This document shows, piece by piece, positions 44,764 through 53,518 of a stretch of DNA of 64,000 nt. Every line of letters begins with the position of its first letter. The stretch's first letter is position 1. The stretch is taken from NCBI GenBank assembly GCA_947495985.1, contig CANMBD010000004.1:1-64000 (forward strand), in the 5' to 3' direction. Under the pieces are notes generated by a model. It was not told where the DNA came from and ran no database searches. It saw only the letters and a list, made by a program, of their open reading frames with translations. Origin of the DNA: an uncultured Sphingomonadaceae bacterium. GTDB lineage: Bacteria > Pseudomonadota > Alphaproteobacteria > Sphingomonadales > Sphingomonadaceae. The position numbers were made by a program, and so were the translations under genes.

Positions 44764-45504
44764 TTACCCACAGGTTATGTCACCGGACCCTCTAGACTTA
44801 GTTTTACAGGTGGCGTCGCCATGGACACGAATGTCGCCTGATCCGACGACTGTGGCATTGACCGTGCCGTCAGAAGAGAGGGCAACATCACCGCTGCCGG
44901 CGACCTTGATCGTCGCCTTTTCGGCTTTAAGCTTTTTGCCGCTGATATCACCGGAGCCCGCGACGGATATCGTGACCTCGTCGGCTGTGCCAGCAATTGA
45001 CACATCGCCAGAACCTGCGACTTTGGTGGTGAGCGACGCCGTTTCTATTTCAGCAATATCGATGTTGCCGGACCCGGCGACACTGATTTTCGCGCTTTCA
45101 CCGTCCATATTGTCAACCTGCATGTCACCAGACCCGGCTAGCTTGGCGCTTTTCAGGGACGGTGCACTGACGTAGACCGTCGCACCCTTATAGTTGCCGC
45201 TCCACATGCTGCTATTTTTTTCGCGGCCGATTTTCAGCTGCCCGTCAGTCACCTTGTAGCGCAGCTGTTCCAGCGTATCACTATCGCCCTCCGCCCGGAT
45301 CGAGAAGTCCGCGCCGGTGGTGAAGATCACATTATCCGGTCCCGCGAGAGTCACACCTTCAAATTCGCCAGGATTCGTATCGGATGTTCCAATTTGCGTA
45401 CCGTCAGAGAAACTGCTTTTCCCCGCGTTGCCAACCGCGCTGGCGATAGAGCCTTCGCAGGCTGAAAGAGCTAGGAAAGGAATGACAAGTAACATTTTTT
45501 TCAT
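44764..45504 (-). CDS. GIN-domain (DUF2807) lipoprotein with AGSGD repeats
   Basis: From ATG 45504 (GGAGG 5-6 nt upstream) the 246-residue protein has a lipoprotein signal (MLLVIPFLALSACEG) and then a beta-helix with about seven turns, each marked by AGSGD, AGSGN, VGSGD or RGSGD at intervals of 17-20 residues. The C-terminus has two Cys (CKTKSRGSGDITCG). This is the DUF2807/GIN fold at the outer or inner membrane surface. It follows a short repeat array and precedes a second GIN gene on the same strand, so the two may be paralogues. Confidence 0.88.
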   Translation of the reverse strand: MKKMLLVIPFLALSACEGSIASAVGNAGKSSFSDGTQIGTSDTNPGEFEGVTLAGPDNVIFTTGADFSIRAEGDSDTLEQLRYKVTDGQLKIGREKNSSMWSGNYKGATVYVSAPSLKSAKLAGSGDMQVDNMDGESAKISVAGSGNIDIAEIETASLTTKVAGSGDVSIAGTADEVTISVAGSGDISGKKLKAEKATIKVAGSGDVALSSDGTVNATVVGSGDIRVHGDATCKTKSRGSGDITCG

Positions 45505-45597
45505 GAGGGCCTCCAATGTGTATTGTTTGACTAATACAGCAAGGCAATCATGTTGGCAAGCGGTGAGTTGGCATAAACCCGATGGATGCACGGGGCG

Positions 45598-46431
45598 TTA
45601 CTTCGCAGGCTGGCGCACCGCCAATATGTCGCAGGGCAGATAGGTGATCAGCGCGCGCGCCATGCTGCCCATCATGTTGGCACGAAAGCCGCTAGTCCCA
45701 TGCGTGCCGATAACCGCGAGGTCGGTATGGCGATTTTTGATGGCCTGCTGGACGACGCTGCAAGTGTCACCATATTCCACGCTATAGGTCAGGTCTTTAC
45801 GGGTTTCCGGCGAGATTTTCAGATTTTCCATGAATTTCGTAATCTGCAAATGCTGTTCGGTACGGAATTCTTCCGTCACCTTGTCGGAGTGGAGAAAGCC
45901 TTCGAACGGGACGTGAAAGGCGTTGATGAGATGCGCCTGCTGTTCCGGAAACAGCGCGCAGCCCTGTTCAATCGCATAAGCCGAAGGGGAAGAGAAATCA
46001 CTGGCCGCAACAAGACGTTCATATTCGGTGGTTGCGCGATTTTTGGCAATCAGCACCGGCAATGGGCTGTGATGTATAATACGTTCAAGCTGCGTGCCCA
46101 TGACCAGGTCACCAAGACGGCCAATCCGGGCGACACCGGCGACAATCATGGCTGCCTTGGTTGCTTCGGCATGTTCGATAATCTGGCTGACCACATCGCC
46201 GCGCTCAACGATAATCTCTGCTTCCATGTCGTAACTGGCAAGATCCAATTCGATCTCGGCGGAAGCCGCCTGAACGGCTTCGCTATCATGGCGTCCTTTT
46301 TCCAATACATGGAAAACCACCAGCTTGGCATCGCGTGTCTTTGCCAACTGGATGGCGCGGTCCATCGGCCGGTCACCGCGTGCGGTCAGGTCAGTTGTAA
46401 GAAAAATAGTCTGGTCGGATGTATTGGACAT
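45598..46431 (-). CDS. Universal stress protein, tandem UspA domains
   Basis: The 277-residue protein contains two UspA folds. The first runs TIFLTTDLTARGDRPMDRAIQLAKTRDAKLVVFHVLE to VMGTQLERIIHHSPLPVLI. The second runs RLVAASDFSSPSAYAIEQGCAL to the clear ATP-binding-like VIGTHGTSGFRANMMGSMARALITYLPCDILAVR (GxxGxxxxxxGS). Usp proteins accumulate in stationary phase, hypoxia and other stress and act as cytoplasmic signalling or protective factors. It is one of three usp genes in the island up to 58704. The next gene upstream on this strand is the Kef antiporter. Confidence 0.9.
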   Translation of the reverse strand: MSNTSDQTIFLTTDLTARGDRPMDRAIQLAKTRDAKLVVFHVLEKGRHDSEAVQAASAEIELDLASYDMEAEIIVERGDVVSQIIEHAEATKAAMIVAGVARIGRLGDLVMGTQLERIIHHSPLPVLIAKNRATTEYERLVAASDFSSPSAYAIEQGCALFPEQQAHLINAFHVPFEGFLHSDKVTEEFRTEQHLQITKFMENLKISPETRKDLTYSVEYGDTCSVVQQAIKNRHTDLAVIGTHGTSGFRANMMGSMARALITYLPCDILAVRQPAK

Positions 46432-46543
46432 GGGGGATGTGCCTTTGCATTTTTTGTAGAATATTATCGGTTGTAAATGCGGTTATCACGCTGTTTGCCA
46501 TTCCGTTAAATCGATTGATGGCCTCTCATTCGATAGGACCCGT

Positions 46544-48271
46544 CTATTCCTCTTGCACTTTGTCCGTTTGCCAGGTGCGCTGATCATCCACGATGGCGCG
46601 CGCCGCTTCCTGGGGGAAGCCGATATTGGTGAGCAGTTGCTCGCACAGCTCCAGACTGGCCTCGACCGTTTCGGGTACCGCGCTTCGCGCTCCGTTGGCG
46701 CGCAGGTTTTCAGCATGGTTGACATCACAGGCACGCGCGATGATCGGGATATGGGGCCAGTCCTGATGAACGGCCTTGATCACATGCTCCGCCGCTTCCG
46801 GCGCATCCATGGTCGTGGCAAAGGCCGCCGCGCGTTCAATGCCGAGATGTTTCAAAAGGTCCGGCTGGCTCGCATCACCGAAATAGACCGCTGCGCCTTT
46901 CGCACGCTCGGTTGCGACGAGATCAGGATTGCTGTCGATGGCAACATAGGGAACCCGCTGTTCTTCCAGCAGCTGCGCCAGTAGACGGCCAACCCGGCCA
47001 AACCCGCCGATTATTACAGGGTGTTCGTCATCGATACTGGCCGTTGTGACGCCGTTTTTCGCTTCGCGCCGGCGCAGCATTTCGCCAACCCGTCGTCCAG
47101 CGATCGCCAGCAGCGGTGTCAGGAACATCGTGACAATGACAACAAGCAACATGAACTGCGAATTGGCGGGGTCAAGCAAGGAAAACGACAAGGCAGCCGC
47201 GATCACGACAAAGGCAAATTCGCCGCCCTGGCTCATCAGGATCGCGGTCTCCGCCGCAACATCCTTGGGCAGGCGATAGGCGCGAGCGAGGGCGAACAGG
47301 ACGGTTCCCTTGATCGCGAGCAGTCCGAATGCCGACAGCAATACCCACTGGATATCCGCCCATACCGCCATGATGTCGAGACTCATCCCGACCGAGATGA
47401 AGAAGAGGCCAAGCAGCAAGCCTTTAAACGGTTCGATATCACTGGCTATCTGGTGCCGGTATTCGGTTCCGGCGAATAGGAGCCCGGCCAGAAACGCGCC
47501 GAGCGCCATCGAGAGTCCGGCCAGTGCAGTCAGTGCGGCCGTGATCAGGACCAGCAGGACGACAGCGGCCATAAACACTTCGCGGCTACCGGTGCCGCCG
47601 ACAAAGCGCAAAAACGGGCGCACGGCGATACGGCCGATCAGAAAGATCAAAGCAATGACCAGCACCGCTTCGCCAATTGCCTTGATCGCCGCAAATGCCA
47701 GCGACCCTTCGACTGTCGCGCCTGCTATGCCGACGAAAAACAGGATGGGCACCACCGCGAGATCCTGCAGCAGCAGCACACCGAAACTGGCTCGGCCAGC
47801 GGGTGCGCTCAGGCGCCGTGTCTCGGTGAGCAATTGCATCACCAGCGCTGTGGACGAAAGCGCGAGACACAGGCCGAATATTGTCGCGGCAACCAGCGTA
47901 TTGCCAAAAGCATAGGCGATGCCGCCAATGACAAGCGCGCTGATCGTCACTTGCGCGGTGCCGAAACCGAAGACAAGTCGGCGCATCCCCCAAAGCTGCG
48001 CGACCGAAAGTTCAAGACCGATGGTAAAGAGCAGGAATATGACCCCCAGCTCGGCAAAGCGGCGGACGCCCTCGACATCGGCAATAACCATCAATTCAAG
48101 CACCGGTGTTTCACCGACCAGTCGCCCGATCCCGAACGGCCCGATTACCAGACCGACAAACAGGAAGCCCAGAACGGCGCTGATGCCAGCCTTGCGCACT
48201 AGCGGGACGACCAGTCCGGCGGCGACCAGGAAGATGATGGTTTCCCGAAGATAGGGGATTTCAGGGTGCAC
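46544..48271 (-). CDS. Kef-type CPA2 monovalent cation:proton antiporter with RCK domain
   Basis: The 575-residue protein has 12 or so membrane segments (LLFTIGLELSVAQLWGMRR, LALSSTALVMQLLTE, FASFGVLLLQDLAVVPILF type motifs) and a C-terminal NAD-binding RCK_N domain (VIIGGFGRVGRLLAQLLEEQRVPYVAIDSNPDLV, VYFGDASQPDLLKHLGI, ARACDVNHAENLRANGA). It is of the YbaL/KefB group: K+ or Na+ efflux in exchange for protons, gated by nucleotide. GTG 48271 has GAGG 8 nt upstream. The flavodoxin-fold oxidoreductase at 58818 resembles KefF but is not adjacent. Confidence 0.92.
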   Translation of the reverse strand: MHPEIPYLRETIIFLVAAGLVVPLVRKAGISAVLGFLFVGLVIGPFGIGRLVGETPVLELMVIADVEGVRRFAELGVIFLLFTIGLELSVAQLWGMRRLVFGFGTAQVTISALVIGGIAYAFGNTLVAATIFGLCLALSSTALVMQLLTETRRLSAPAGRASFGVLLLQDLAVVPILFFVGIAGATVEGSLAFAAIKAIGEAVLVIALIFLIGRIAVRPFLRFVGGTGSREVFMAAVVLLVLITAALTALAGLSMALGAFLAGLLFAGTEYRHQIASDIEPFKGLLLGLFFISVGMSLDIMAVWADIQWVLLSAFGLLAIKGTVLFALARAYRLPKDVAAETAILMSQGGEFAFVVIAAALSFSLLDPANSQFMLLVVIVTMFLTPLLAIAGRRVGEMLRRREAKNGVTTASIDDEHPVIIGGFGRVGRLLAQLLEEQRVPYVAIDSNPDLVATERAKGAAVYFGDASQPDLLKHLGIERAAAFATTMDAPEAAEHVIKAVHQDWPHIPIIARACDVNHAENLRANGARSAVPETVEASLELCEQLLTNIGFPQEAARAIVDDQRTWQTDKVQEE

Positions 48272-48402
48272 GGGTCAGGCCTCTGCAGTTTGTCGCTATC
48301 GGGGGCTGGAGCGGGAACCGGCTGCTTAAGTCGATTCCCTTGATTTCAAGATGTTCACGTTGGTGTCAGAGCAGTCTCTAACACTGCCATTCTGCCATTG
48401 GA

Positions 48403-48416
48403 TTGATCTGAGTCAA
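48403..48416. promoter_or_regulatory. FNR/FixK-type box TTGAT-N4-GTCAA
   Basis: TTGATCTGAGTCAA matches the FNR/FixK consensus TTGAT-N4-ATCAA at 9 of 10 defined positions. It lies 80 bp before the VOC-protein start and 132 bp before the antiporter start, in their divergent intergenic region. A FixK-type regulator would be the classic target of FixLJ, but no fixK is in this window. Confidence 0.5.
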
Positions 48417-48495
48417 TAGCATCAGGTCCATTAAGGTATATTGGCTGAGCTTACGGTGACCGACGGCATATGCTCAACCAAAAGGGGAAACAACC

Positions 48496-49266
48496 ATGTC
48501 CCAACCAGCTGCAACCGGCCGTGTTGTCTGGCATGACTTGCTGACGAGCGATGTCCGCAAGGCCTGCGACTTTTACGCCAAATTGCTGGGTTGGACCTAT
48601 GAAATAGAACATGCCGCCGAATTCGTCTGGAAATCCGGCGAGGCGGATTATCCGCTTATCCTGTTCGATGGCGCAGCCCATGGCGGACTGATAGAGATCG
48701 AACCGGATCAGCGATCTTGCTGGCTGACCTATGTAACGGTTGATGATGTCGATGAAGCCACCAGACGATCGAAGACACTGGGTGGGACAATCGAAAAAGA
48801 ACCGTTTGATATTCCTGGTGTCGGACGAAGCGTGGTCGTGCGGGATCCGCAAGGCGGACTGATTTGCCCGTTCGTTGCGAGCCATGACTATCCCCCACCG
48901 CAAGGCGTCTTTATTTGGGATGAACTGCTAACGACCGATGATTACAGCGCACGGGCATTTTACGGCAGTCTTTTTACATGGGCCGCCAGGCAGGCCGACG
49001 CCGGAGATAAGAGTTTTTATACCAGTTTTGTAGAAACAGATGGCAACCCGGTAACGGGAGCTTTGGTCATGCCCGAAAACCTCGACGTTGCTGTGCAATG
49101 GGTTCCGTACTTCCATGTGGCAGATATCAATATATCGACCGAAAGGGCCACATATTTGGGTGCCAAACAGATACTCGGTCCAGTGGTGACGAAAGGTGTC
49201 GGCAGGCGTGCATTATTGCTGGATCCGACAGGGGCGTTGTTCGGGTTGCTGACCCCGGAGGCCTGA
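48496..49266 (+). CDS. Two-domain VOC (glyoxalase/bleomycin-resistance fold) protein
   Basis: The 256-residue protein has two vicinal-oxygen-chelate halves: VVWHDLLTSDVRKACDFYAKLLGWTYE ... VDDVDEATRRSKTLGGTIEKEPFDIPGVGRSVVVRDPQGGLICPF, and FIWDELLTTDDYSARAFYGSLFTWAA ... TLYLGAKQILGPV-like sequence then LLLDPTGALFGLLTPE. Possible metal residues (His in VWHDL, Glu in FIWDE) are visible. AAAGGGG lies 7 nt before ATG 48496. Members include 27-kDa antigen Cfp30B-type proteins; substrate unknown. It has an FNR-like box upstream. Confidence 0.88.
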   Translation: MSQPAATGRVVWHDLLTSDVRKACDFYAKLLGWTYEIEHAAEFVWKSGEADYPLILFDGAAHGGLIEIEPDQRSCWLTYVTVDDVDEATRRSKTLGGTIEKEPFDIPGVGRSVVVRDPQGGLICPFVASHDYPPPQGVFIWDELLTTDDYSARAFYGSLFTWAARQADAGDKSFYTSFVETDGNPVTGALVMPENLDVAVQWVPYFHVADINISTERATYLGAKQILGPVVTKGVGRRALLLDPTGALFGLLTPEA

Positions 49267-49392
49267 GTCATGAAGATTTTGTGGATCAGATTATATTTGC
49301 AAGATCAGGGCTTATCTCTAATTTGATGACAGCCTCGGCAAATGAAAGCCGGGCGTAGTTGAATCGACGCGGGATAATAGCAGATTCTATCG

Positions 49393-50088
49393 ATGCTGAC
49401 AGTTGCCAGTTACAATATCCACAAGGCCGTTGGTACGGACCGGCGGCGCAATCCCGGGCGGGTGATTGAGGTCCTGAACGAACTGGATGCGGATATCATT
49501 ACACTGCAGGAAGCAGACCGCCGTTTTGGTGCACGGGCAGCAGCAATACCGCCGCTGCTACTGGAACAATATAGCGACTATCGCGCCATTCCGCTGGATG
49601 TCCAGATCGACTCGATGGGTTGGCATGGCAATGCGATATTGGCGCATAAATCGGCAGAAGTGATCGCCCATGACATTTTGCATATCCCTTATCTGGAACC
49701 GCGCGGCGCGGTGATGGCGCAAATTGCAATAAAGGGTTTCGATCTGTCGATATTCGGGATGCACCTTGATTTATCCGGTCTATGGCGCCGCCGCCAGGCC
49801 GCTGCCATCATCAAGCTCGCCAGGCAATATGGGGCGGAGCGACCGACCATATTAATGGGTGATCTCAACGAATGGAGTGCCTCTGGTGGTTGTCTGCATG
49901 ACTTTGGACGCAGTTATAATTTCGTTGATTGCGGCCGCAGCTTCCACTCGCGCGGCCCGATCGCCCGGCTCGACCGGATCATGCATTGCGATCAACTAAA
50001 AGCCATGGCAGGCGGTGTGCATGACAGCGCCCCTGCGCGCAAGGCATCGGACCATCTTCCGGTTTGGGCGCAGATCGCGGCGGCTTAA
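49393..50088 (+). CDS. Endonuclease/exonuclease/phosphatase (EEP) superfamily hydrolase
   Basis: The 231-residue protein has the EEP core: TVASYNIHKAVGTDRRRNPGRVIEVLNELDADIITLQEADRRFG, then FGMHLDLSG, LMGDLNEWSASGG (metal-binding GDxN) and ARKASDHLPVWAQI (catalytic SDHxP). This small group hydrolyses phosphodiesters or phospholipid head groups. There is no signal peptide. Its Shine-Dalgarno is weak. It lies between the VOC gene and the GNAT gene, all on the plus strand. Confidence 0.9.
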   Translation: MLTVASYNIHKAVGTDRRRNPGRVIEVLNELDADIITLQEADRRFGARAAAIPPLLLEQYSDYRAIPLDVQIDSMGWHGNAILAHKSAEVIAHDILHIPYLEPRGAVMAQIAIKGFDLSIFGMHLDLSGLWRRRQAAAIIKLARQYGAERPTILMGDLNEWSASGGCLHDFGRSYNFVDCGRSFHSRGPIARLDRIMHCDQLKAMAGGVHDSAPARKASDHLPVWAQIAAA

Positions 50089-50218
50089 TCGCTATCATTC
50101 GAGGCGCACCTTAAGGGGCATTACGGATAGCAAGCCATGGTCCCGTTTGACATAGCGCGAGCCTCATCTTTCCCCCGCAAATCCAGCTGCGCAAAGCTAG
50201 CTGCAAGGAGTGCCCCCA

Positions 50219-50824
50219 ATGTCCGACCAAACAGCGAAACCAACCCTTTCAATAAAGCCCGAGAAATCGGAAGCGGATTCAAGTCATGACCTGATCGTCA
50301 GCAAGTCTATCCCGCTCACCACTCGCAGCGGGTTTGAATTTCATGTCCGCCCAGTTGCCTCTGCCGCCAAGGAGGCGCTGGCAGAATTTTTCAAGCACGT
50401 GACCAGAGATGATCTGCGTTTCCGTTTCCTGTCTCCAATTCCGGAGGTGGGTGAGGAGTTATTGTCTTATCTAGTCGACGTCGATCATGACCATAAGGAA
50501 GATTTTCTCGCTTTCGACATCGACGACAAGACCGTCATAGCCAGCGCGATGATTGGCGCGAATGAGGAGAAGTCGGTCGCCGAGGTCGCAATTGTGGTTC
50601 ACGCCGATTACAAGCATCGTGGGATGAGCTGGACGTTTCTGGAATATGTGGCGAACGAAGCCCGGCGCAGCGGTATCAAAAAACTGCAATCCATTGAGAG
50701 CCGCGAAAATCATGCCGCGATTGAGCTGGAGCGTGAAATGGGATTCACGGCGAAAAGCTATCCCGGCGATGCCACGCTGATGCTGCTGGAATTTGACCTG
50801 AGTTCCGCTGCCCCCACAGGGTAG
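50219..50824 (+). CDS. GNAT family N-acetyltransferase
   Basis: AAGGAG lies 8 nt before ATG 50219, giving a 201-residue protein. After a polar N-terminus comes a GNAT fold: FHVRPVASAAKEALAEFFKHVTRDDLRFRF, then AEVAIVVHADYKHRGMSWTFLEYVANEARRSGIKKLQSIESRENHAAIELEREMGF with the acetyl-CoA motif-A-like RGMSWTFL (the usual RxxGxG is relaxed). The same architecture is found as the C-terminal part of protein-lysine acetyltransferases of the Pat type. Substrate unknown. It converges with the host-attachment gene at 5 bp. Confidence 0.85.
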   Translation: MSDQTAKPTLSIKPEKSEADSSHDLIVSKSIPLTTRSGFEFHVRPVASAAKEALAEFFKHVTRDDLRFRFLSPIPEVGEELLSYLVDVDHDHKEDFLAFDIDDKTVIASAMIGANEEKSVAEVAIVVHADYKHRGMSWTFLEYVANEARRSGIKKLQSIESRENHAAIELEREMGFTAKSYPGDATLMLLEFDLSSAAPTG

Positions 50825-50829
50825 CGGAT

Positions 50830-51273
50830 TCAGGCCTGATGTTTCTCAAGCATTTTGGCCAAAGACTCTGTTTCATGTGGGCCGAAAGCCTTGTCGATCT
50901 CCGCCAGTAATTTCTGACTTGTGTCAGCTCTGAGATTCTGCCGGATCACTCCCAATGCCCGCGGGGCGGCGACAAGTACCAGGCCAACTTTGGAATCGCG
51001 CGCTATCTGGTCAATCCTTTCGGCAGCCTCTCGGGCAAACCGGTCTTCTGCCTGCTGGTGCAAATCAGTTTGTTCATAGGCCCCCTTGCGCGGACTGGTG
51101 CTTTGCGAGCTTCGGCCCGGTCTGTCATCACCCATGTCGGATGATTTTGGCGTGGGGCTCTGATGTTCTTCAACAAGCTCCAGTGCAGGCTTGAAGGCCT
51201 CGCCCACATTGCGAAAAATCGACATGCGCGATCCATCGACCGCGACAATCAAGCTACCATTTCGTATCAGCAC
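50830..51273 (-). CDS. Host attachment protein family (eRF1-like/baeRF)
   Basis: The 147-residue protein starts at GTG 51273 with AGGA 6 nt upstream. It has the family marks VAVDGSRMSIFRN, a variable acidic linker with RPGRSSQS, FAREAAERIDQIARDSKVGLVLVAAPRALGVIRQNLRADTSQKLLAEIDKAF. The name comes from plant-attachment mutants, and the fold is related to release-factor eRF1. In several alphaproteobacteria it occurs near usp and fixL genes, as here. Real function uncertain. Confidence 0.85.
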   Translation of the reverse strand: MLIRNGSLIVAVDGSRMSIFRNVGEAFKPALELVEEHQSPTPKSSDMGDDRPGRSSQSTSPRKGAYEQTDLHQQAEDRFAREAAERIDQIARDSKVGLVLVAAPRALGVIRQNLRADTSQKLLAEIDKAFGPHETESLAKMLEKHQA

Positions 51274-51540
51274 AGTTTTTCCTGTTTTGAGTTCACCATA
51301 TATGCTGCATTCTGATACAGCGTGTTACAAGTTAATTGCGATAAGCTGAAATTACGCCAAAGAGAACCGCCGTCGCGATAGGTATTGTTACGGGTGGCGT
51401 GCAATCAAGTACCGGATAACTGGGCGTCCGGCGGCTTTATCAATACCCTCCGAACAAATACGTAAAGACACACGGCTCTCGCTCTTGGAGACTGGACCGA
51501 CTGGTTGGATACCAGCATCCAATACTGTGGGAGATAGACC
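51274..51540. other. Intergenic region with a TACGTA motif
   Basis: The 267-bp gap between divergent genes contains AAATACGTAAAG at 51456-51467, listed separately. No gene or other clear structure is seen. Confidence 0.4.
51459..51464. promoter_or_regulatory. TACGTA motif upstream of the CC0125-type lipoprotein gene
   Basis: The context is AAATACGTAAAGACA; its centre is 80 bp before ATG 51541. The same word lies about 80 bp before the DUF883 gene and 69 bp before the 52803 gene. I read it as a possible FixJ-family site (NarL/FixJ proteins bind TAC-containing 7- to 8-mers, and rhizobial FixJ prefers GTAMGTAG). Confidence 0.4.
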
Positions 51541-52134
51541 ATGCCCCTGTTGCACATGCTCCGCAAACACGCCTCTAAAGCGTTGACTCTGATAGCTACG
51601 CTGGTGCTTGTCGCATGCGCGACTGCAACGCCCTATCAACCTAATATATATGGCCAAAAAGTCTCTGGCGGCTATTCGGACAAACGTCTTGCCGATGACC
51701 ACTATCGTGTCTCGTTCGCGGGTAATATTTTTACTGCACGTGATCGGGTGGAAGGCTATTTGCTCTACCGTGCGGCAGAGCTTACCGATCAGAATGGCTA
51801 TGACTGGTTCATGCTGATCGATCACAGGACCGAACGTGATCGGCGCACCTATGTTGATCGCTCTCCGCGCTATCGTCCCTGGTATGGAGTTGGTTATGGC
51901 TATTGGCAGCCGCACTGGCGCTATTATCGCGGTCACCGCTGGACGACCTGGCACCCCCATGCAGGCTATCCTTTCTGGACTTATGATGTTGACGTGCGGA
52001 CAGTCGAGAAATTCGAAGCCCATGCCGAGATAAAAATGGGTCGGGGACAGGCACCGGAAGATGGCCAGCGGGTATTTGTTGCTCGCCAGGTACTGGCTGA
52101 TCTGGGGCCAACGATCGAGCGACCGAAAAGCTGA
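51541..52134 (+). CDS. CC0125/CC1285 family lipoprotein
   Basis: GGGAG lies 8 nt before ATG 51541. The 197-residue protein has a signal with lipobox LVACA, followed by the family pattern ATATPYQPNIYGQKVSGGYSDKRLADDHYRVSFAGNIFTARDRVEGYLLYRAAELTDQNGYDWFMLIDH. A Tyr/Trp/Arg-rich middle (PRYRPWYGVGYGYWQPHWRYYRGHRW) and a C-terminal domain complete it. It is an envelope lipoprotein of unknown role. A TACGTA motif lies 80 bp upstream. Confidence 0.88.
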   Translation: MPLLHMLRKHASKALTLIATLVLVACATATPYQPNIYGQKVSGGYSDKRLADDHYRVSFAGNIFTARDRVEGYLLYRAAELTDQNGYDWFMLIDHRTERDRRTYVDRSPRYRPWYGVGYGYWQPHWRYYRGHRWTTWHPHAGYPFWTYDVDVRTVEKFEAHAEIKMGRGQAPEDGQRVFVARQVLADLGPTIERPKS

Positions 52135-52163
52135 TCATCAGACAAGCTCTGCCTAGTGGCAAT

Positions 52164-52169
52164 TACGTA
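52164..52169. promoter_or_regulatory. TACGTA motif upstream of the DUF883-type gene
   Basis: The context is the 10-bp palindrome ATTACGTAAT (52162-52171); its centre is 79 bp before ATG 52245. The position repeats that of the motif before the neighbouring lipoprotein gene. Confidence 0.4.
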
Positions 52170-52244
52170 ATGACGAGCAGGTTCGGGCCAGATATTTTTT
52201 GCGACAACAACATAAGCATAAACCCCCGAAGCAGGAGCAAAGAA

Positions 52245-52607
52245 ATGAATAAAGAAGCGACCTTAAGTCACCCTCAGCATGATCATGATTATGGCAAACA
52301 GATTGATGTCATTCGTAATGATTTGGAGCAATTGCAGGGCGATATCGCCAAATTGCGCGACGAAGTTGCCGAAGACGCGTCCGAACGGATGAAGAAATTT
52401 GCCGATCAAGCCACAGAAACACTGAAAGAAAAGGGCGAGGTGCTGAGAGAGCGGAGCGACCAGTGGCGCGAAGCGAGCGAGCAGCGCCGAGAAGCGATTG
52501 CCAGCGAAGTGCAGCAGCACCCCTTTGCCAGTGTTCTGGCGGCAACCGGTGCCGGACTAGCTCTTGGGGCCCTTGCCATGTGGGCGCAGAACGGCGCTAA
52601 ATCGTGA
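52245..52607 (+). CDS. DUF883/ElaB-like ribosome- or membrane-associated helical protein
   Basis: AGGAG lies 7 nt before ATG 52245. The 120-residue protein is a long coiled coil (QIDVIRNDLEQLQGDIAKLRDEVAEDASERMKKFADQATETLKEKGEVLRERSDQWREASEQRREAIA) ending in HPFASVLAATGAGLALGALAMW, the DUF883 C-terminal membrane anchor. ElaB/YqjD-type proteins tie ribosomes to the membrane in stationary phase; that role is inferred from family. A TACGTA motif lies 79 bp upstream. Confidence 0.85.
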   Translation: MNKEATLSHPQHDHDYGKQIDVIRNDLEQLQGDIAKLRDEVAEDASERMKKFADQATETLKEKGEVLRERSDQWREASEQRREAIASEVQQHPFASVLAATGAGLALGALAMWAQNGAKS

Positions 52608-52623
52608 TCTGTCTGTAACTGCG

Positions 52624-52803
52624 CTACCTGGATTTGTTGCCGGGTGCCGGATATTCCGATGGACGTTCGGGCGGTTGTTCAGGCTGCGGTGGTGATCTTT
52701 CCGGAGGAGCGGGGTTGCCTATCCGGTCTGGTTCAAGCGGCGGAGCCTCGGACGGCTTGGGCGTTGGCCATTCATCCGGTTTCTGTTGTGCAGAATTGAT
52801 CAT
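52624..52803 (-). CDS. Small proline/glutamate-rich protein
   Basis: AAAGGAAC lies before ATG 52803 and gives a 59-residue protein. It consists almost only of P-x-P and P-P-x-x-P units (PTPKPSEAPPLEPDR, APPERSPPQPEQPPERPSEYPAPG) with no membrane segment. Such extended proteins are usually disordered linkers or SH3-like ligands. A TACGTA motif lies 66-71 bp upstream of the start and 3 bp beyond the fixJ stop. Function unknown. Confidence 0.65.
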   Translation of the reverse strand: MINSAQQKPDEWPTPKPSEAPPLEPDRIGNPAPPERSPPQPEQPPERPSEYPAPGNKSR

Positions 52804-52868
52804 GGGAGGTTCCTTTCCGGTATTCTCCCATAATGCCGTCAGCTTCGCATACAAACTATCCGAAGAGT

Positions 52869-52874
52869 TACGTA
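52869..52874. promoter_or_regulatory. TACGTA motif between fixJ and the proline-rich gene
   Basis: The context is the palindrome TTACGTAA (52868-52875); its centre is 69 bp upstream of the start at 52803 on the minus strand. It repeats the spacing seen before the two genes at 51541 and 52245. Confidence 0.4.
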
Positions 52875-52876
52875 AG

Positions 52877-53518
52877 TCAGTGTTGCACCGGTTTTGCCGT
52901 TGCCATCTGTCCTGCTTCTGCCGCGAAACCTATGCGCAAGGCCTCGGCGAGACTACGCACCCGCAGTTTTTCCATCATATTGGCGCGATATATTTCCACA
53001 GTGCGCGGCGAAATACCAAGATCATAAGCAATGGTTTTATTGGGATAGCCGGTCATCAGCCCGTCCAGCACATCGCGCTCACGTCCGGTCAGGCAAGCAA
53101 GCCGTACCTTGGCTTCGGATGATGCCATTTCTTTCAGTTCACTGTTATCAATGCGTTCAAACGCTTCCGTCATCGCCGCCAAAAGCGCTTCTTTTTCGTA
53201 GGGCTTTTCAAGGAAATTTATTGCACCGGCACGCATCGCCTGCACTGCAATTTCAACATCGCCGTGACCGGTCAGGATCACAACCGGCATATCTATGCCT
53301 TGCTTGACCATCTCTTGCTGAACCTCGAGCCCGTTCATTTCCGGCATGCGGATATCCAGCAATACGCATCCCCGCTCCGCATTTTTGGCAAGCTTCAAAA
53401 AGGCAATTCCCGATTCAACCGGACGTACCTGGAACCCGGCATGGCGCAGCATGAAAGACGCGGACCGGCGGACAGCATCGTCGTCATCGACAATATAGAC
53501 CAGACGTTCATTGGACAT
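52877..53518 (-). CDS. fixJ: FixJ-type response regulator
   Basis: From ATG 53518 (GAGGAG 7 nt upstream) the 213-residue protein has a receiver domain with DDDD at 11-14, phospho-acceptor Asp in [11 protein letters not shown] (D55), Thr/Ser in [34 protein letters not shown] with the conserved Lys, and a LuxR/FixJ helix-turn-helix ([43 protein letters not shown]). It overlaps fixL by 11 bp, which fits one operon and a cognate pair. Phosphorylated FixJ normally activates fixK and nifA; here the likely targets carry TACGTA words nearby. Confidence 0.94.
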   Translation of the reverse strand: MSNERLVYIVDDDDAVRRSASFMLRHAGFQVRPVESGIAFLKLAKNAERGCVLLDIRMPEMNGLEVQQEMVKQGIDMPVVILTGHGDVEIAVQAMRAGAINFLEKPYEKEALLAAMTEAFERIDNSELKEMASSEAKVRLACLTGRERDVLDGLMTGYPNKTIAYDLGISPRTVEIYRANMMEKLRVRSLAEALRIGFAAEAGQMATAKPVQH

